Shown here: in pieces, positions 11,186 to 22,901 of the stretch | How the letters are laid out: the number at the start of each line of letters is the position of its first letter | Position numbering within the stretch: position 1 is the stretch's first letter | Notes under the pieces: model-generated | Told to the model about the DNA's origin: nothing | Databases searched by the model: none | The model's input: the letters and a program-made list of their open reading frames with translations, nothing else | DNA from: Jacaranda mimosifolia | Taxonomy: Eukaryota > Streptophyta > Magnoliopsida > Lamiales > Bignoniaceae | Length of the DNA: 64,000 bases | Direction: 5' to 3' | Assembly: GCA_018894105.1 (NCBI GenBank) | Contig: CM032127.1 | Location: forward strand, 31,364,369 to 31,428,368 | Position numbers and translations under genes: made by a program

Positions 11186-11634
11186 AAAGGCCCAAGGTGA
11201 AAAGAATTCCCAAACATGTAGGACTCATGGAGAAAAGAAGAAGCTATGACCAAGTCAAACCCTTATTCCTAATTGGATTATTATCCATAGGCTTAGTTTA
11301 TATCTTATTTTAATTAGGGCTTGCAAGGAGAGTATAAATACTCTTTTAAAAATATGTATGGCAGAATTTTTATGAATATTGATTTATTTTCTTGTTTTTC
11401 TCTCAAGAAAAACCACGACGTTACTTGTTGCATCAAGAAATTGAATAGGTTCTTTCAATGTACTAATTCCTTCTAGTGTTTATTCAATTTTTTATTCTTA
11501 TTCCCAATTATTTGCATTTCTAAGATCAAGTATCTTAGGGGTTCAATAGGGAGGGTTTTTATTTTAGGGTTTGTTCAACATCAAATCGTGTGTTTGGGGT
11601 TTCGAGATCATTATATCCTTGGGATTTTGCATCA
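10969..11634 (+). repeat. 3' LTR of copy I
   Basis: Begins TGATATGAGCACTGG and ends TTTTGCATCA. It retains a good TATAAATA box and the tail-coding region, and is slightly shorter than the 5' LTR because of small internal deletions. It is followed directly by family A gag from another copy rather than by a target duplication. Confidence 0.88.
11333..11340 (+). promoter_or_regulatory. TATA box in family A LTR
   Basis: TATAAATA in the context GGAGAGTATAAATACTC, at the same place in every complete family A LTR, about 365 bp into the LTR. It is the likely core promoter of the element. Confidence 0.6.
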
Positions 11635-12328
11635 ATTTACTAGGCAATTTAAGAAGTGAATAGTAGGCTCCATGAGATGGATGAGTGGAGAAATGAGGTG
11701 GCTTAAAATACTTCCGGGAATGGTAGATGGATAGGTGAAAGAAATAGGCCTCTATATGGGTTTAATCAAGAGATGTTTGATGTTGAGTTTGATGAGATTA
11801 GTTTGGGTAAGAATAGAGGAATTGAAGCTAGATTCAAAGCACGGAGGGCAGCAACTTAAATTCCATCAAGATGAGAATTCTGCCATGTAAAGGTAAAAAT
11901 GATGCTGAAGCATACTTAGAGTGGGAGAGAAAGGTGGAATTGATATTTGATTGTCATAACAACTCCAAAGAGAAGAAAGTGATGGCAATAATTGAATTCA
12001 TTGACTATGCATTAGTTTGCTGGGATCAATCAGTGTTGTCTAAGAGGAGGAATGGTGAGAGACCTATCGAGACTTGGACAAACATGAAGGCCATTATGAA
12101 AAATAGATTTCTACCATCTTACTATTACAGAGACATACACCAAAAACTACAAAGACTCACTTAAGGGTCTAACTCAGTTGAAGACTACCATAAGGAGATG
12201 GAGGTGTCGATGATAAAGACCAATAAAGAGGAGGGTGCATAAGTGACAATGGCTAGATTTATAAGAAGTCCATTCTCCAAAAGGGTGCTTCTAATTCTTC
12301 TTCTTCCACTACTACTTCCAGATATAGG
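11635..12328 (+). pseudogene. Family A gag fragment between copies I and II
   Basis: Reads TTTACTAGGCAATTT, then gag codons to an open stretch 11871-12164 (GKNDAEAYLEWERKVELIFDCHNN, FLPSYYYRDIHQKLQ). It then jumps to the serine-rich segment before the zinc knuckle (about 12265-12328), with a deletion in between. It is fused at both ends to LTRs of other copies, so it is a trapped internal scrap. Confidence 0.75.
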
Positions 12329-13029
12329 TGATGCAGAAACCCAAGGGTATAATGATCTCGAAATCCAAACACACACAATTTGATATTGAATAAAACCCTA
12401 GAAGAAAAATGCTCCCTATTGAACCCCTAAGATACTTGATCTTAGAAGCGCAAATAATTAGGAATAAGAATCAGAAATTGAATAAACACTAGAAGGATTT
12501 AGTACCTTAAAAGAACCTATTGACTTTCTTGATGCAACAAGCAACGTCGTTGTTTTTCTTGAGAGAAAAATGCCAAAAATAAATGAATATTCATCAAAAA
12601 ATATGCCACACGTTTTTAATAGAGTATTTTATACGCTAATTAAAATAAGATATAAACTAAGCCTACGAATAAAAATCCAAGCCCATATCCAATTAAGAAT
12701 AAGAGTTTGACTTGGTCACAGCTTCTTGTTTTCTCCATGAGTTCCATACGTTTGGGAATTCTTTTGGCCTTCTTGGGCCTTTTCAAGCCTTATACACCAA
12801 GCACAAGGTGATGGGCTATCCAACTTTATTTTTTTAGCTTCTTGATAGGCTCTTATCTTCCTTGGCCCATTCTTGATGCATCTCTTCAACAAAACAATTA
12901 GCCAAATTTGCAAAGCCATCTTTCAACCTCTTTGCTTTTACTCTTGTGATAGGTCCAATTGGCATGTTGCAATCTCCATTTTGCCCTCCAATGCCAAAAT
13001 AACCAAGTTGCTCTCCAGTGCTCATATTA
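12329..13029 (-). repeat. 3' LTR of copy II
   Basis: Reverse complement of the family A LTR: starts on the plus strand with TGATGCAGAA and ends with GTGCTCATATTA. Its TATA region is damaged (TATAAAATAC-like). The integrase-tail coding segment is present with changes (GPITRVKAKRLKDGFANL on the minus strand). Confidence 0.88.
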
Positions 13030-14208
13030 GTCTCTCGCTCTTTCAAAAGATTCATCCTCAAATTATAATTTTGTTAACTGCTCTACTATCTATGCACATC
13101 TACCAAGTTTCATCCTTCTTTAGAACCAAAGCACAGGTACAGCACACGAACTCATGCTCTTCCTCACATGTCCGTTTGCTAGCAACTCCTCTACTTGCCT
13201 TTGAAGCTCCTTTGTCTCCTCAGGATTACATCTATAGGCTGGTCGGTTAGGAATTTGAGATCTAGGTACAAAGTCAATTTGATGCTCAATTCCTCTCAAT
13301 GGTGGTAAACCCGTGGGCATCTCATTAGGGAATACATTATCAAACTCCTGCAATAAAGAGATAAAAACACTAGGCAAATTGAGGTTAAGGTCACTTTCAG
13401 ATAATAAAACCTCCTGATACCTAATCACTATCAAAGCTCTCTTGCCTAGAAAAGCATTCTTTAAATCTCTCTCTTTTGCACATAAGCATTGCTTTTTCTC
13501 ATCTTTTTCACTCTTCAGTAACTCTTAATTTTCACTCCCTTCACTTTTCTCATTCTTTTCTCTCTTTTCGCTCACTAACTTTTTCTCTCCTGCACATCAC
13601 TCTTTCTTGTTTGCATTTGTGTAGTCACTCACCATTTTAGCCTTTATCTTTATTCTTTTCTCTAATGGCCTCTTTTCTCTCATTATTTTTTTTAACCTCA
13701 CTATCCGAACTCCCACAAGAAGATTGTTGAAGCTTAATTTGGTCAAGGTAAACTTCCATGGATGATAGAGGTGCAAGAGTGACTTTTTGTCCATCATGCT
13801 CAAAGGAATATCTATTCTTGTACCCATCCTATATTACACACCTATCAAATTTCCATGGCCTACCCAATGACATATGGCCAGCCTTCATGGGTACTACATC
13901 ACAAACCACCTCATCACTATATCTCCCAAAAGTAAAAGCTACCACAACCTGCCTAGTAACTTTCACCTCTCCACTATCATTCAACCATTGTAGCCTATAT
14001 GGATTAGGGTGTTTATCACACTTCAGTCCTAATTTCTCAACTAAAGTGGTACTAGTCACATTAGCACAACTACCCCTATCAATTATTAAGCTACATACCT
14101 TACCTATCAGGCATCTAGTGTGAAATATATTTTCTCTTTGTTCTAAGCTCTCCTCCTTAAAATTCAAGTTCAATGCACGCCTAGCAACAAGAGATTCACC
14201 ATAAATAG
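13030..14208 (-). pseudogene. Protease and truncated RT of copy II
   Basis: Minus-strand frames give the protease segment (IDRGSCANVTSTTLVEKLG, then VVVAFTFGRYSDEVVCDVV and the conserved GHM/LGRPW), the charged linker (EKRIKIKAKMVSDY) and the start of RT (GLPPLRGIEHQIDFVPRSQ, then PEETKELQRQVEELLANGHVR). Near 13060-13080 RT stops at the VDSRAVNKI motif and is joined directly to the integrase tail (NLLKERETNMSTGE), which removes most of RT, RNase H and integrase. Confidence 0.82.
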
Positions 14209-16127
14209 TTTAGCACCCCGAAACTAGAGCTTCTACCTCTAGATCCAGATGTTACAAAAATGATATCGTTTCACAAGATTTACAAATAAACATCTTTATT
14301 GATCAACTTTTTTTTTTTTCATAATACAAGCTTTAATGTGTAGAAGGGAGTAAATAAAATAAACTTGAGCTAGCAAAAAATAACACAACTCTTTTCTATC
14401 TTTCTTCTCCTACAAAATAATATTTTGGGGATAAAACGTAAGTTCATAGAACTTAGTAAAATTTATAATTGAAGAGGAAGGAATGAAGCAATTATAGAAT
14501 TAATAAAGAACAAGAGTATGAATTATGAATTATGGTTGAACTAATTGATCAATCACCCTTATTGTCTTCAACATTAATTCACCCTTGTGCCTCCCCAATG
14601 CCTACCTCAAGTAGCTGCTCAAGAGGGAAACAATGGTGACACGGTCGACCACGTGTTGTAGATTGGTCTGTTGGGATGCCTAACCTCCAGACAATCGCGA
14701 GACCAACCAACAATGGAATAATTTGGCACAAGATTACTGTCGGCCCGACACCCCCTAGTTCGCATACCGAATAATTCCAAGGCCCAACATTCATGAATAA
14801 TTGCAATCAATATTGTTATTAAACGTTTCATTGCTTTTGATGAACGTGCCAATGTTCATCAAGAATGATAGAATGAATTCAACAATATGTTTTCAAAGCC
14901 ATAACGATATGTGGAACAAGACGCAAGGAATAGAACAAAGAATATGAATGAAATAAAGATTTCAGGTTAAAGTTGAAAAGCATAAGTTTTTTTTCCCTAA
15001 ACTTTAGAGAAATTTTGTGGTAAAATTTTAAAATTCGGTATATTTTGAAAATAGTTTTGATTTAAAGTAATGAAGTAGAATAGCAAATAACATGATTCAA
15101 GAACCAAAATAATTCTCAAGAATCAAGGAATAAAGCAAGAAAGATAGTAAGAAAAGTTATAAACTTTACCAAAAATTTCCAAGCTTTTGTCGATAATTTT
15201 GGCTTGATTTCTTTTCTCTTTCCTTCACCAACCATAGCTCAATTTTCTTGGAGCTTTTATGGGCTAAATATGTTTTTTTGCGTTTGGTGTGTGTTGTATG
15301 TGTTGAAGAAAATTTATGGGTTTGGTTAGCTATTTATAGATTTGATTCAAGGATATTTTTGTAAATAAAGTTAGTTTTAGGGGGCCAATTTAATATTAAT
15401 GACTAGGTCCTAGGGGCTAAAGTAGCATTTATGAGGTGTCTAAGTAGATTAGGGGCTTGGCCAAGTAAGATTCTTCCAATTAGGCCTAAAGGGTATTTTC
15501 TTAGATTTTCCTAATTAGATAATTATGAGGTTTAAATAGAAAAATGTCATGTGGTGGGTGAGTTATAAGTTCATTTATTAAATGCCAAACCCTCCAATAG
15601 TATTCTAACATTTTAGGGGCCATGTGTGAAACAATATTTTAGGGAATTTTGTAGAGAATTTCACATGAGATATTATAGAATAAAATTTTAATTTCTTTGT
15701 TATTGAATGATCTTCATGACCGAATTTTTAAGGTATTTGGAGTAAAATTATTTAGTAGTTTTTAAGAAGGAAATTTTTGGTAATATTTTTAGAAAAATCA
15801 GAATTTGGAGAAAATTCTATAAATAGGTGTAAAATTTCTAAAATTTCTAAAATAAGAAATTTTGTATAACTCCTTGAATTTTAAAAAGGTATTTTAAATA
15901 AGGAGATATTTTAGAAAGTTTACAAAATTTAGAAACTCAAAGAAAATGTTAATATAAATCTTGTAAAATAGGTGTAATAATTTCTAGAAATCCTAGAATG
16001 GAGTAAACCATGATATTTTCATATAGAAAAATTATTATAGAGTACCAAAATTTCAAAAGGAATTCTTTAATGTAAAAGTTTTCAAAATTTACATTCTTTA
16101 AGGAGATTTTTTTTTTGGGTCATTACA
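14209..16127 (-). mobile_element. Solo LTR of an unrelated Ty3/gypsy element, with target duplication
   Basis: On the minus strand it starts TGTAATGACCCA and ends ...GGGGTGCTAAA (a decayed TACA end). Flanks AATAG (14204-14208) and AACAG (16128-16132) match at four of five bases, as a 5-bp target duplication should after decay. The interrupted family A gag reads on across the two flanks. No internal coding region remains, so it is a solo LTR formed by LTR-LTR recombination. About 1.9 kb long. Confidence 0.85.
15331..15338 (-). promoter_or_regulatory. Probable TATA box of the solo LTR
   Basis: Minus strand reads TATAAATA in the context TCTATAAATAGCTAACC, about 790 bp from the LTR start, a usual place for an LTR promoter. 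Confidence 0.5.
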
Positions 16128-17326
16128 AACAGAATATTCAACATTATCTTCATCACTAGTAACATCCTCTAAAAGTGGCATATCATTATCACTACGGTCA
16201 AACTTATTATCATCATCAAACTCAAATACAATTTCACTACCCATAAGAATTGTAGTTCTTTTGTTTGGACATTCAGATGCCAAATGACCCAAATCTTGAC
16301 ATTTAAAGCACTTAATATCCCTATGTCTAGAAGTAGTAGTGGAAGAAAAAGAATTAGAAGTACTATTTTGTAGAATGGGCTTCTTATCCTTGTTCCTTGA
16401 TGCATCTAGCCCTTTCTCCTCGGAACCTAAGCCCTATCTCCCTTCTTTTCATCATATTTTTGTCATTTTGAACCCCATTTTGAGTTGGAATTCTGAAATG
16501 CCTTGGCCACACTCACCAAAAACCCCATTTTTGTTGTTTCTCTACCTTCATAGTACTCACGAAATCCCGCATCTCCACATAATTTTGTAGGTCCACAACA
16601 TAAGCAATTTCTTTACTCAAACCACTAATAAAATCTAGCCATTGTCACTTATGTATCATCCTATATGTTGGCCTTAGTCATCAACATATTCATCTCCTTA
16701 TGGTAGTCCTCAACTGACTTAGACCATTGAACGAGTCTTTGTAGTTTTTGGTATATCTCCCTGATGGAAAAAATCTTTTCTTCAACAGCCTTCATATTTG
16801 CCCAAGTCTCAATAGGTCTCTCACTGTTTCTCCTCCTAGACTACACTAATTGATCCTACCAAACTAATGCATAGTCAGTGAATTCAAACTGCTGCAAGTC
16901 TCACTTTCTTCTCTTTTGAGTAGTTATGGCAATCAAAGATCAACTCCACATTTCTTTCCCACTCCAATTATGCTTCAGCATCATTTCTACCTTTAAGTGG
17001 CAGAATTTTCATCTTGATGGCATTTAAATTGCTGTCCCTCCTAGCTTCAAATCTAGTTTTAGCCCCTCTATTCCTAGTCGAACTACAATCAACAAACTCA
17101 TCCTCAAGAATCTCTTGATTAAACCCATATGGAGGCCTAGTTCATCTACCATTCCCAGAAATATTATGTGCCACCTTTTTTCTCCACTCATCCATCTCAT
17201 CAAGCCTGCTATTCAACTTCTAAAATTGACTAGTAAATGCCTTGTACATCACCTTTGCATCTGGTGTCATATTAGCTTCCTCATCCGAGGGTTCTTTATC
17301 CTCCCTCCTTGGAAGAATAGTACTCA
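16128..17326 (-). pseudogene. Gag of copy II
   Basis: Minus-strand ATG at 17324-17326 (MSTIL-type start). Capsid codons lie between about 17320 and 16550. A zinc knuckle segment (KCXXXGHLASECPNKR type) is near 16300-16250 and an acidic stretch (SEIVFEFDDDN) near 16240-16200. Several stops and frameshifts break it, including the region 16590-16870. The frame is cut at 16128 by the solo LTR. Confidence 0.8.
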
Positions 17327-18192
17327 TTTAAAAACTTGCAAGAAGTGTTAGCAAAAACAACCTCACAAAAACACTCCCTCACGTGTTTCACTCAAGTAGA
17401 TGTGAACCCTCGTGTTTGCACTCAATTCTAGCTTTTGCCCTCTTTATTTGCTCACCTATTTATGCCTTTTACATCTCTTGACCACAATGAATGTTATACT
17501 TCGTAAATCAAGCTAATTCAATTCAAAACAAATTCACAAGTAGTATTTATATGGGAGTAGCAATGACAAACCCAACAAAGAAAGAAAAGCACAAAGTCTA
17601 GAGGCAAAGGAAATGTGACAAGCAAGGAAAATGATGTGATAACACACGAGAAAGAATGTGTATCATGTGATTTTTATGCAAACTAAGTAACAAGATTGAA
17701 ATATGTTATCTAATGTGAACAGATGCAAATTAGGCTAAAACAAAGAAAGAAAACACAAAGAGTGAATAAAAAAATGACAAAACAGAAAATATGCAAAGAA
17801 TTTGGTCAATCCCAATAGAAGGCCGATTATTACTCAATTTTAACCCAATTGATGTACAATCAACTCCAAACAACAACAACTACAAATAGCCAATTTAGCT
17901 TATGCAATGGCAATTTGAAATTTGAAAGCTTGGGTCAAAAACCCCCAAAGTTGAATCACTCAAGAACCTTAAACCTTAATTTCTCAAAATTAGAGCAATC
18001 AAGGATGTATATTCTGCAAACTCAATTTTCTATGTTCAATTGGTGTTCTCCAAGATAGGGATATGCAAAATATTGCAAAGGAATCACAAAACCACACTTA
18101 ATTCACGATTTGATTTCTTTTTTTTCCCCATTTTTTTCCCATTTTTTTTCTTTGCTAGAAACAAAAACAAGAAAAATAGGAATTTATCTCAA
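17327..18192 (-). other. Untranslated leader of copy II
   Basis: Same AT-rich leader as copy I, in the opposite orientation. No gene recognised. Confidence 0.65.
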
Positions 18193-18209
18193 GTTGGCTC
18201 TAGATACCA
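18193..18209 (-). other. Primer binding site of copy II
   Basis: Minus strand reads TGGTATCTAGAGCCAAC, two bases after the LTR end. This is one insertion away from the initiator Met tRNA consensus. Confidence 0.8.
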
Positions 18210-18211
18210 AA

Positions 18212-18912
18212 TGAAGCGGAACCCCAAGAATATTGATCCTGAAACACCAAACACACAAATTGACATTAGACGAACCTTAGAATAAAAATCCTCCCTATTG
18301 AGCCCCTAAGATACTTGATCTTAGAAATGCAAACAATTGGCTATAAGAATTAGAAAATTGAATAAACACTAGAAGGAATTAGTACCTTAAAAGAACCTAT
18401 TCAATTTCTTGATGCAACAAGCAAAGTTCTGATTTTTCTTGAGAGAAAAAAGCAAAAAATAAATATATATTCATCAAAAAATCTGCCATACACATTTTCA
18501 AGAGAGTATTTATACTCTCCTTGCAAGCCATAATTAAAATAAGATATAAACTAAGCATTCAGATAATAATTCAAGCCCAAATCCAATTAGGAATAAGAGT
18601 TTGACTTGGTCACAACTTCTTCTTTTCTCCGTGAGTCCCACACGTTTGGGAATTCTTTTGGCATTCTTGGGACTTTTCAAGATTTATATACCAAGCACAA
18701 GGTGTTGAGCTGTCTAACTTCATTTTTTTGGCTTCTTGACAGGCTCTTACCTGCCTTAACCCATTCTTGATGCATCTATTCAACAAAAGACTTAGCCAGA
18801 TTTACAAAGCCATCTTTCAACCTCTTTACTTTTGCTCTTGTGATAGGTCCAATTGGCATGTTGCAATCTTCATTTTTCCCTCCAATGCCAAAATAACCAT
18901 CTTTCCCTCTAA
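18212..18912 (-). repeat. 5' LTR of copy II, lacking its first bases
   Basis: Plus strand starts TGAAGCGGAACCCC (LTR 3' end) and runs to CCATCTTTCCCTCT. There it breaks into the protease region of copy III before the GTGCTCATATCA terminus. A TATAAATA box is intact on the minus strand at 18507-18514. Confidence 0.82.
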
Positions 18913-20366
18913 TGGATTAAGGTGTTTATCACACTTAAGCCCTAATTTCTCCACTATCATTCAACCATTGTAGCCTATATGGATTAGGGTGTTTATCACA
19001 CTTAAGCCCTAATTTCTCAACAAAAGTGGTACTAGACACATTAGCAAAAATGCCCCCATCAATTATTAAGCTATACACCGTACCACTCATTAAGCATCTG
19101 GTGTGAAATATATTTTCTCTTTGTTCTAAGCTCTCCTCCTTAACATTCAAGTTCATGCATGCCTAGCAACAAGAGATTCACCATGAACAACATATTCAAC
19201 ATTATCTTTATCACTAATAACATCCTCTAAAGTGTATCATTATCACTACCATCAGACTTCTTATCATCATCAGACTCATATACAATTTCACTACCCATAA
19301 GAATCGTAGTTCTTTTGTTTGGACATTTAGATGCATAATCACCTAAACCTTGACATTTAAAGCACTGAATATCCCTATGTCTGGAAGTATTAGTGGACGA
19401 AGAAGAATTAAAAGTACTATTTTGTTCCTTGATGCATCCTGCTCTTTCTCCTTGGAATCTAAGCCACCTTCTCTCTTCTTTTCATCATATTTTTACTATT
19501 TTGAACCCCATTTTAAGTTGGAATTCTGAAATTCTTGGGCTGCCCCTCTTTGATTTTGTTGTTTCTCCACTTTTATAGCCATACTCATCAAATCCTCCAT
19601 CTCCACATAATTTTGCAGGTCCACAACATCAGCAATTTCTCTATTCAAACTACTAATAAATCTAGCCATTGTCACTTTTGTATCCTCATCTATGTTGGCC
19701 TTAGTCATCAACATCTCTATCTCCTTATGGTAGTCCTCAACTAACTTAGACCCTTGAATGAGTCTTTTGTAATTTTTGGTGGATCTCCCTATAATAGTAA
19801 GATCGAACAAATCTTTTCTTCATAATGGCCTTCATATCTCCCCAAGTCTCAATAGGTCACTCACCATTTCTCCTCCTATACTGCACTAATTGACCCCATG
19901 AAACTAATGCATTGTTAGTGAATTCAACTACTACAAGTCTCACTTTCCTCTCTTCAGAGTGGTTATGGCAATCAAAGATCAACTCCACCTTTCTCTTCCA
20001 CTCCAAGTCTGCTTTAGCACCATTTTGCCCTTTAAATGATGGAATTTTCATCTTGATGGCATTTAAATTGTTGTCTCTCCTTGCTTCGAAGTGAGCTTCA
20101 ATCCCTCTATTCTTAGCCGAACTACTATCATCAAACTCATCCTCAAACATCTCTTGATTAAACCCACGTGGAGGCCTATTTATTCTACCATTCCCAAAAA
20201 TATTTCGTGCCACCTCCATTCTTTGCTCATCCATCTCATCAAGTCTGCTATTCAACTTTTGAAATTGACTGGTAAATGCCCTATACATCACCTTCATGTC
20301 TGGTGTCATATTAGCTTCATCATCAGAGGGGTTGTTTACCCTCCTTCCTTGGAAGAATAGTACTCA
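18913..20366 (-). pseudogene. Family A copy III: gag and protease (minus strand)
   Basis: Minus-strand ATG at 20364-20366, then a long open capsid stretch 20309-19857 (TPDMKVMYRAFTSQFQKLNSR ... KMKIPSFKGQNG). Next come FVPSYYYRE-type codons, a zinc knuckle near 19370-19310, and the protease segment 19156-18935 (NIFHTRCLM, IIDGGIFANVSSTT: a Ser/Cys of the DGGSCANV motif is changed). The copy is cut at 18913 and fused to the LTR of copy II. A 65-bp segment is tandemly duplicated at the cut. Confidence 0.8.
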
Positions 20367-20858
20367 TTTTAAAAACCTGCAATAAGTGTTAGCAAAAACA
20401 GCCTCATGAAAACACTCTCTCATGTGTTCACTTAAGTAGATGCGAACCCTCGTGTTTGCATTCAATTATGGCTTTTGCCCTCTTTATGTGCTATTTTTGC
20501 TTTTTACCTCTCTTGACCACAGTGAATCGTGCACTTCAGAAATCAAACTAATTCGATTTAAATCCTATTCACAAGTAGTATTTATATGGGAGTCACAATG
20601 AAAAACCTAACAAAGAAAGAAAAGGACAAAGTCTAGAGGTGAAGTAAATGTGACCAGCAAGAAAAATGATGTGATGAAACACAAAAAAGAATGTGTATCA
20701 TGTGATTTTTATGCAAACTAAGTAACAAGAATGCAATATGTTACTTACCTAATGTGAACAGATGCAAATTAGACTAAAGCAAAGAAAGAAAATACAAAGA
20801 GTGAATAAAAATGACAAAACCAAAATTATGCAAAGGATTCAGTCAATCCCAATGGAAG
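20367..20858 (-). other. Leader fragment of copy III
   Basis: Matches the family A leader. It ends abruptly at AATGGAAG, where the foreign LTR at 20859 begins. No gene. Confidence 0.65.
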
Positions 20859-22640
20859 TGTAGCGCCTGACCGAGAGGCACCTGCTCCCGTCCGAGGTGC
20901 TACTCACTCTATACAACAAGCTTTCTGAATAACAAAAAGTACATTTCTCAAAGTTCAAAGTATTTAATTTCTACAAGCGACATCCATTGGAGGTTCAACT
21001 ATGAACTAAAATATCATGAATCACACTTAGTACTTCCACAATCTTCATTGCCCATGTGTCACTTGGGTTAGTGTATCTTTGTTACTTGTTCTTATTTGGG
21101 ATAAAGAATGGAAAATAACAATAAAACAACATAAGTCTGAATGACCTAATGAGATATCTTAGCAATGACAATAGAGTGACAATTTCTCAAATGACATATA
21201 GAAAGCATTAAAATTTTCATAAGTCATGAGAGAAGATTTTAGTCAAAATTTTAGGTGATCCATCTCACCATTATCCCATACCAGTGGTGAGACTTCATAA
21301 AACTTATTGCCTTTTTGTAGAGATTTGAATCTCAAATGCAACCAAAGAATCAACATATCTTTTCTTTAAGAAATACAATTGACTAGCAAAATTGATCAAG
21401 AAGAAATTAATAGACACTTTTACAGACTTGCTGTTGTTGGTTTTCCTACCTTGTCATCCACTTTCGAAAACACGAAAATCCTTATCCCTCCAAAGTACTG
21501 AGTGATCGGCTTGAATACTTAAATACTCACTAGGCATGGCTATCCGCATGCCTGATCCCGCTCATAGACGGCTACCTCCAGTTGGCCTATGAGTATGGAT
21601 TATATATACATCGCGTACGGGTATCAACATAAAGATCTATCACCGTCGGTCCATTCCACACGACCGTCTCCCAAAGCCGATCCAAGGACCCACCCCGAGG
21701 GTATTAAGTATATCACTGTTGTCGTTGAGTATGTCCAACAATATTTCACTAAATACTTTAATTCACCATGATAAACAGATACTTACTAAATTAGCACAAA
21801 AAAAAAATAAAAAAATTGCACCAGACTTATTCCAAGATAGGCATGGCATTGATAGAAAGATATACATCAAAATCCTTTTTTAGTTTTTGCACACAGTCGG
21901 CAATTTTAGGTGAATATCGTAAATAAAAATCGACAGGAATCATAATCAGCATAAAGTGGCGATGTGTGGTTACTTTCTCAACATGTAGATTGAAAGGAAT
22001 CAAGCAACCAGGATATATAACAAGTATATATGTTCTTTTCCCAACAAAGAAATCTCATACTATTGAGTATAAACTCACATGGTAAATGCAGAGGAATTCC
22101 TAGTTGTATGGTTGATCATGTCTTGGGTTCCTAATCAAACCAAGAACTGTCATAAGATAACCCGAGTTATCATTCTATCAATTCCTTGAATCTTAAGTGT
22201 AAATATAATTAATGTCTTCGTCAAACTCAGGGCTATTTTGATATAATTCTAGTGATTGGATTCCATATCCAGATGCTTAAGACAGTTGAATATGGTAATC
22301 CTTAGTTGCTTGTAGAGTCCACTTCCTTGGCTTCTAATCAATTCAAAGTTCAAAATAAAATAACCTAAATCACCATTCGTTGATTTTTGAATCATAATTC
22401 TTAATGTAATTAAACGTCCTTATCATGTTCCTCAATTACTTTAGCTGTTTTATTCATAATTTTCTCAAGTTTCATGCTACGCTGAAATGTTTAACATAGT
22501 CACATATCATTGTTCTTAACTCGATGAGTCGATAAACAATGATTAAGATCTTACTTAAGGTCCTAATGGTATTCCTTTGAGATGATTGAGTTCAATACTA
22601 TAATAATTATGAAATCAATCCAATTTTGAATTATCTTATG
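20859..22640 (-). mobile_element. LTR-like fragment of an unidentified retrotransposon
   Basis: The left end TGTAGCGCCTGACC sharply interrupts the family A leader and resembles the inverted end of a gypsy LTR (minus strand ending ...GGCGCTACA). About 1.78 kb with no meaningful reading frame follows. The right end is lost where a partial family A LTR begins. The orientation and LTR identity are inferred from the terminus only. Confidence 0.5.
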
Positions 22641-22883
22641 CGTTTTTCTCTCAAGAAAAAGCACAACTTTGCTTGTTGCATCAAGAAATTGAATAGGTTC
22701 TTTCAAGGTACTAATTCCTGCTAGTATTTATTCAATTTTCTGATTCTCATTTCCAATTATTTGCATTTCTAAGATCAGGTATCTTAGGGGTTCAATAGGG
22801 AGGGTTTTTATTCTAGGGTTCGTTCAATATCAATTTGTGTGTTTGGGGTTTCAAGATCAATATATCCTTGGGGTTCCGCATCA
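22641..22883 (+). repeat. Truncated 5' LTR of copy IV
   Basis: Only the last 243 bp of the LTR (from GCGTTTTTCTCTCAAG to GGTTCCGCATCA). The promoter half is absent. Confidence 0.85.
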
Positions 22884-22885
22884 TT

Positions 22886-22901
22886 TCGTATCTAGAGCCA
22901 A
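22886..22901 (+). other. Primer binding site of copy IV
   Basis: TCGTATCTAGAGCCAA, two bases after the LTR. One G is changed to C against the Met tRNA consensus. Confidence 0.7.

Larger units (their letters stand above)
4847..11634 (+). mobile_element. Family A Ty3/gypsy retrotransposon, copy I (LTR to LTR, defective)
   Basis: Two direct LTRs (4847-5555 and 10969-11634) flank a Met-tRNA primer site, a leader, gag, protease, RT, RNase H, integrase and a purine tract in the standard Ty3/gypsy order. The 5-bp flanks do not match (AATAT before, ATTTA after), and both flanks are gag sequence of different elements. The copy therefore probably arose or was remodelled by recombination. The integrase tail continues into the 3' LTR, as in CRM-type chromoviruses. 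The coding region has many stops and small deletions. Confidence 0.9.
12329..18912 (-). mobile_element. Family A retrotransposon, copy II (minus strand), interrupted by a solo LTR
   Basis: Minus-strand order: 5' LTR 18912-18212, primer site, leader, gag, protease and part of RT, then a large deletion to the integrase tail, then 3' LTR 13029-12329. The solo LTR at 14209-16127 sits in its gag-protease region. The first 14 or so bases of the 5' LTR are missing at the junction with copy III, so target duplications cannot be compared. Confidence 0.85.
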
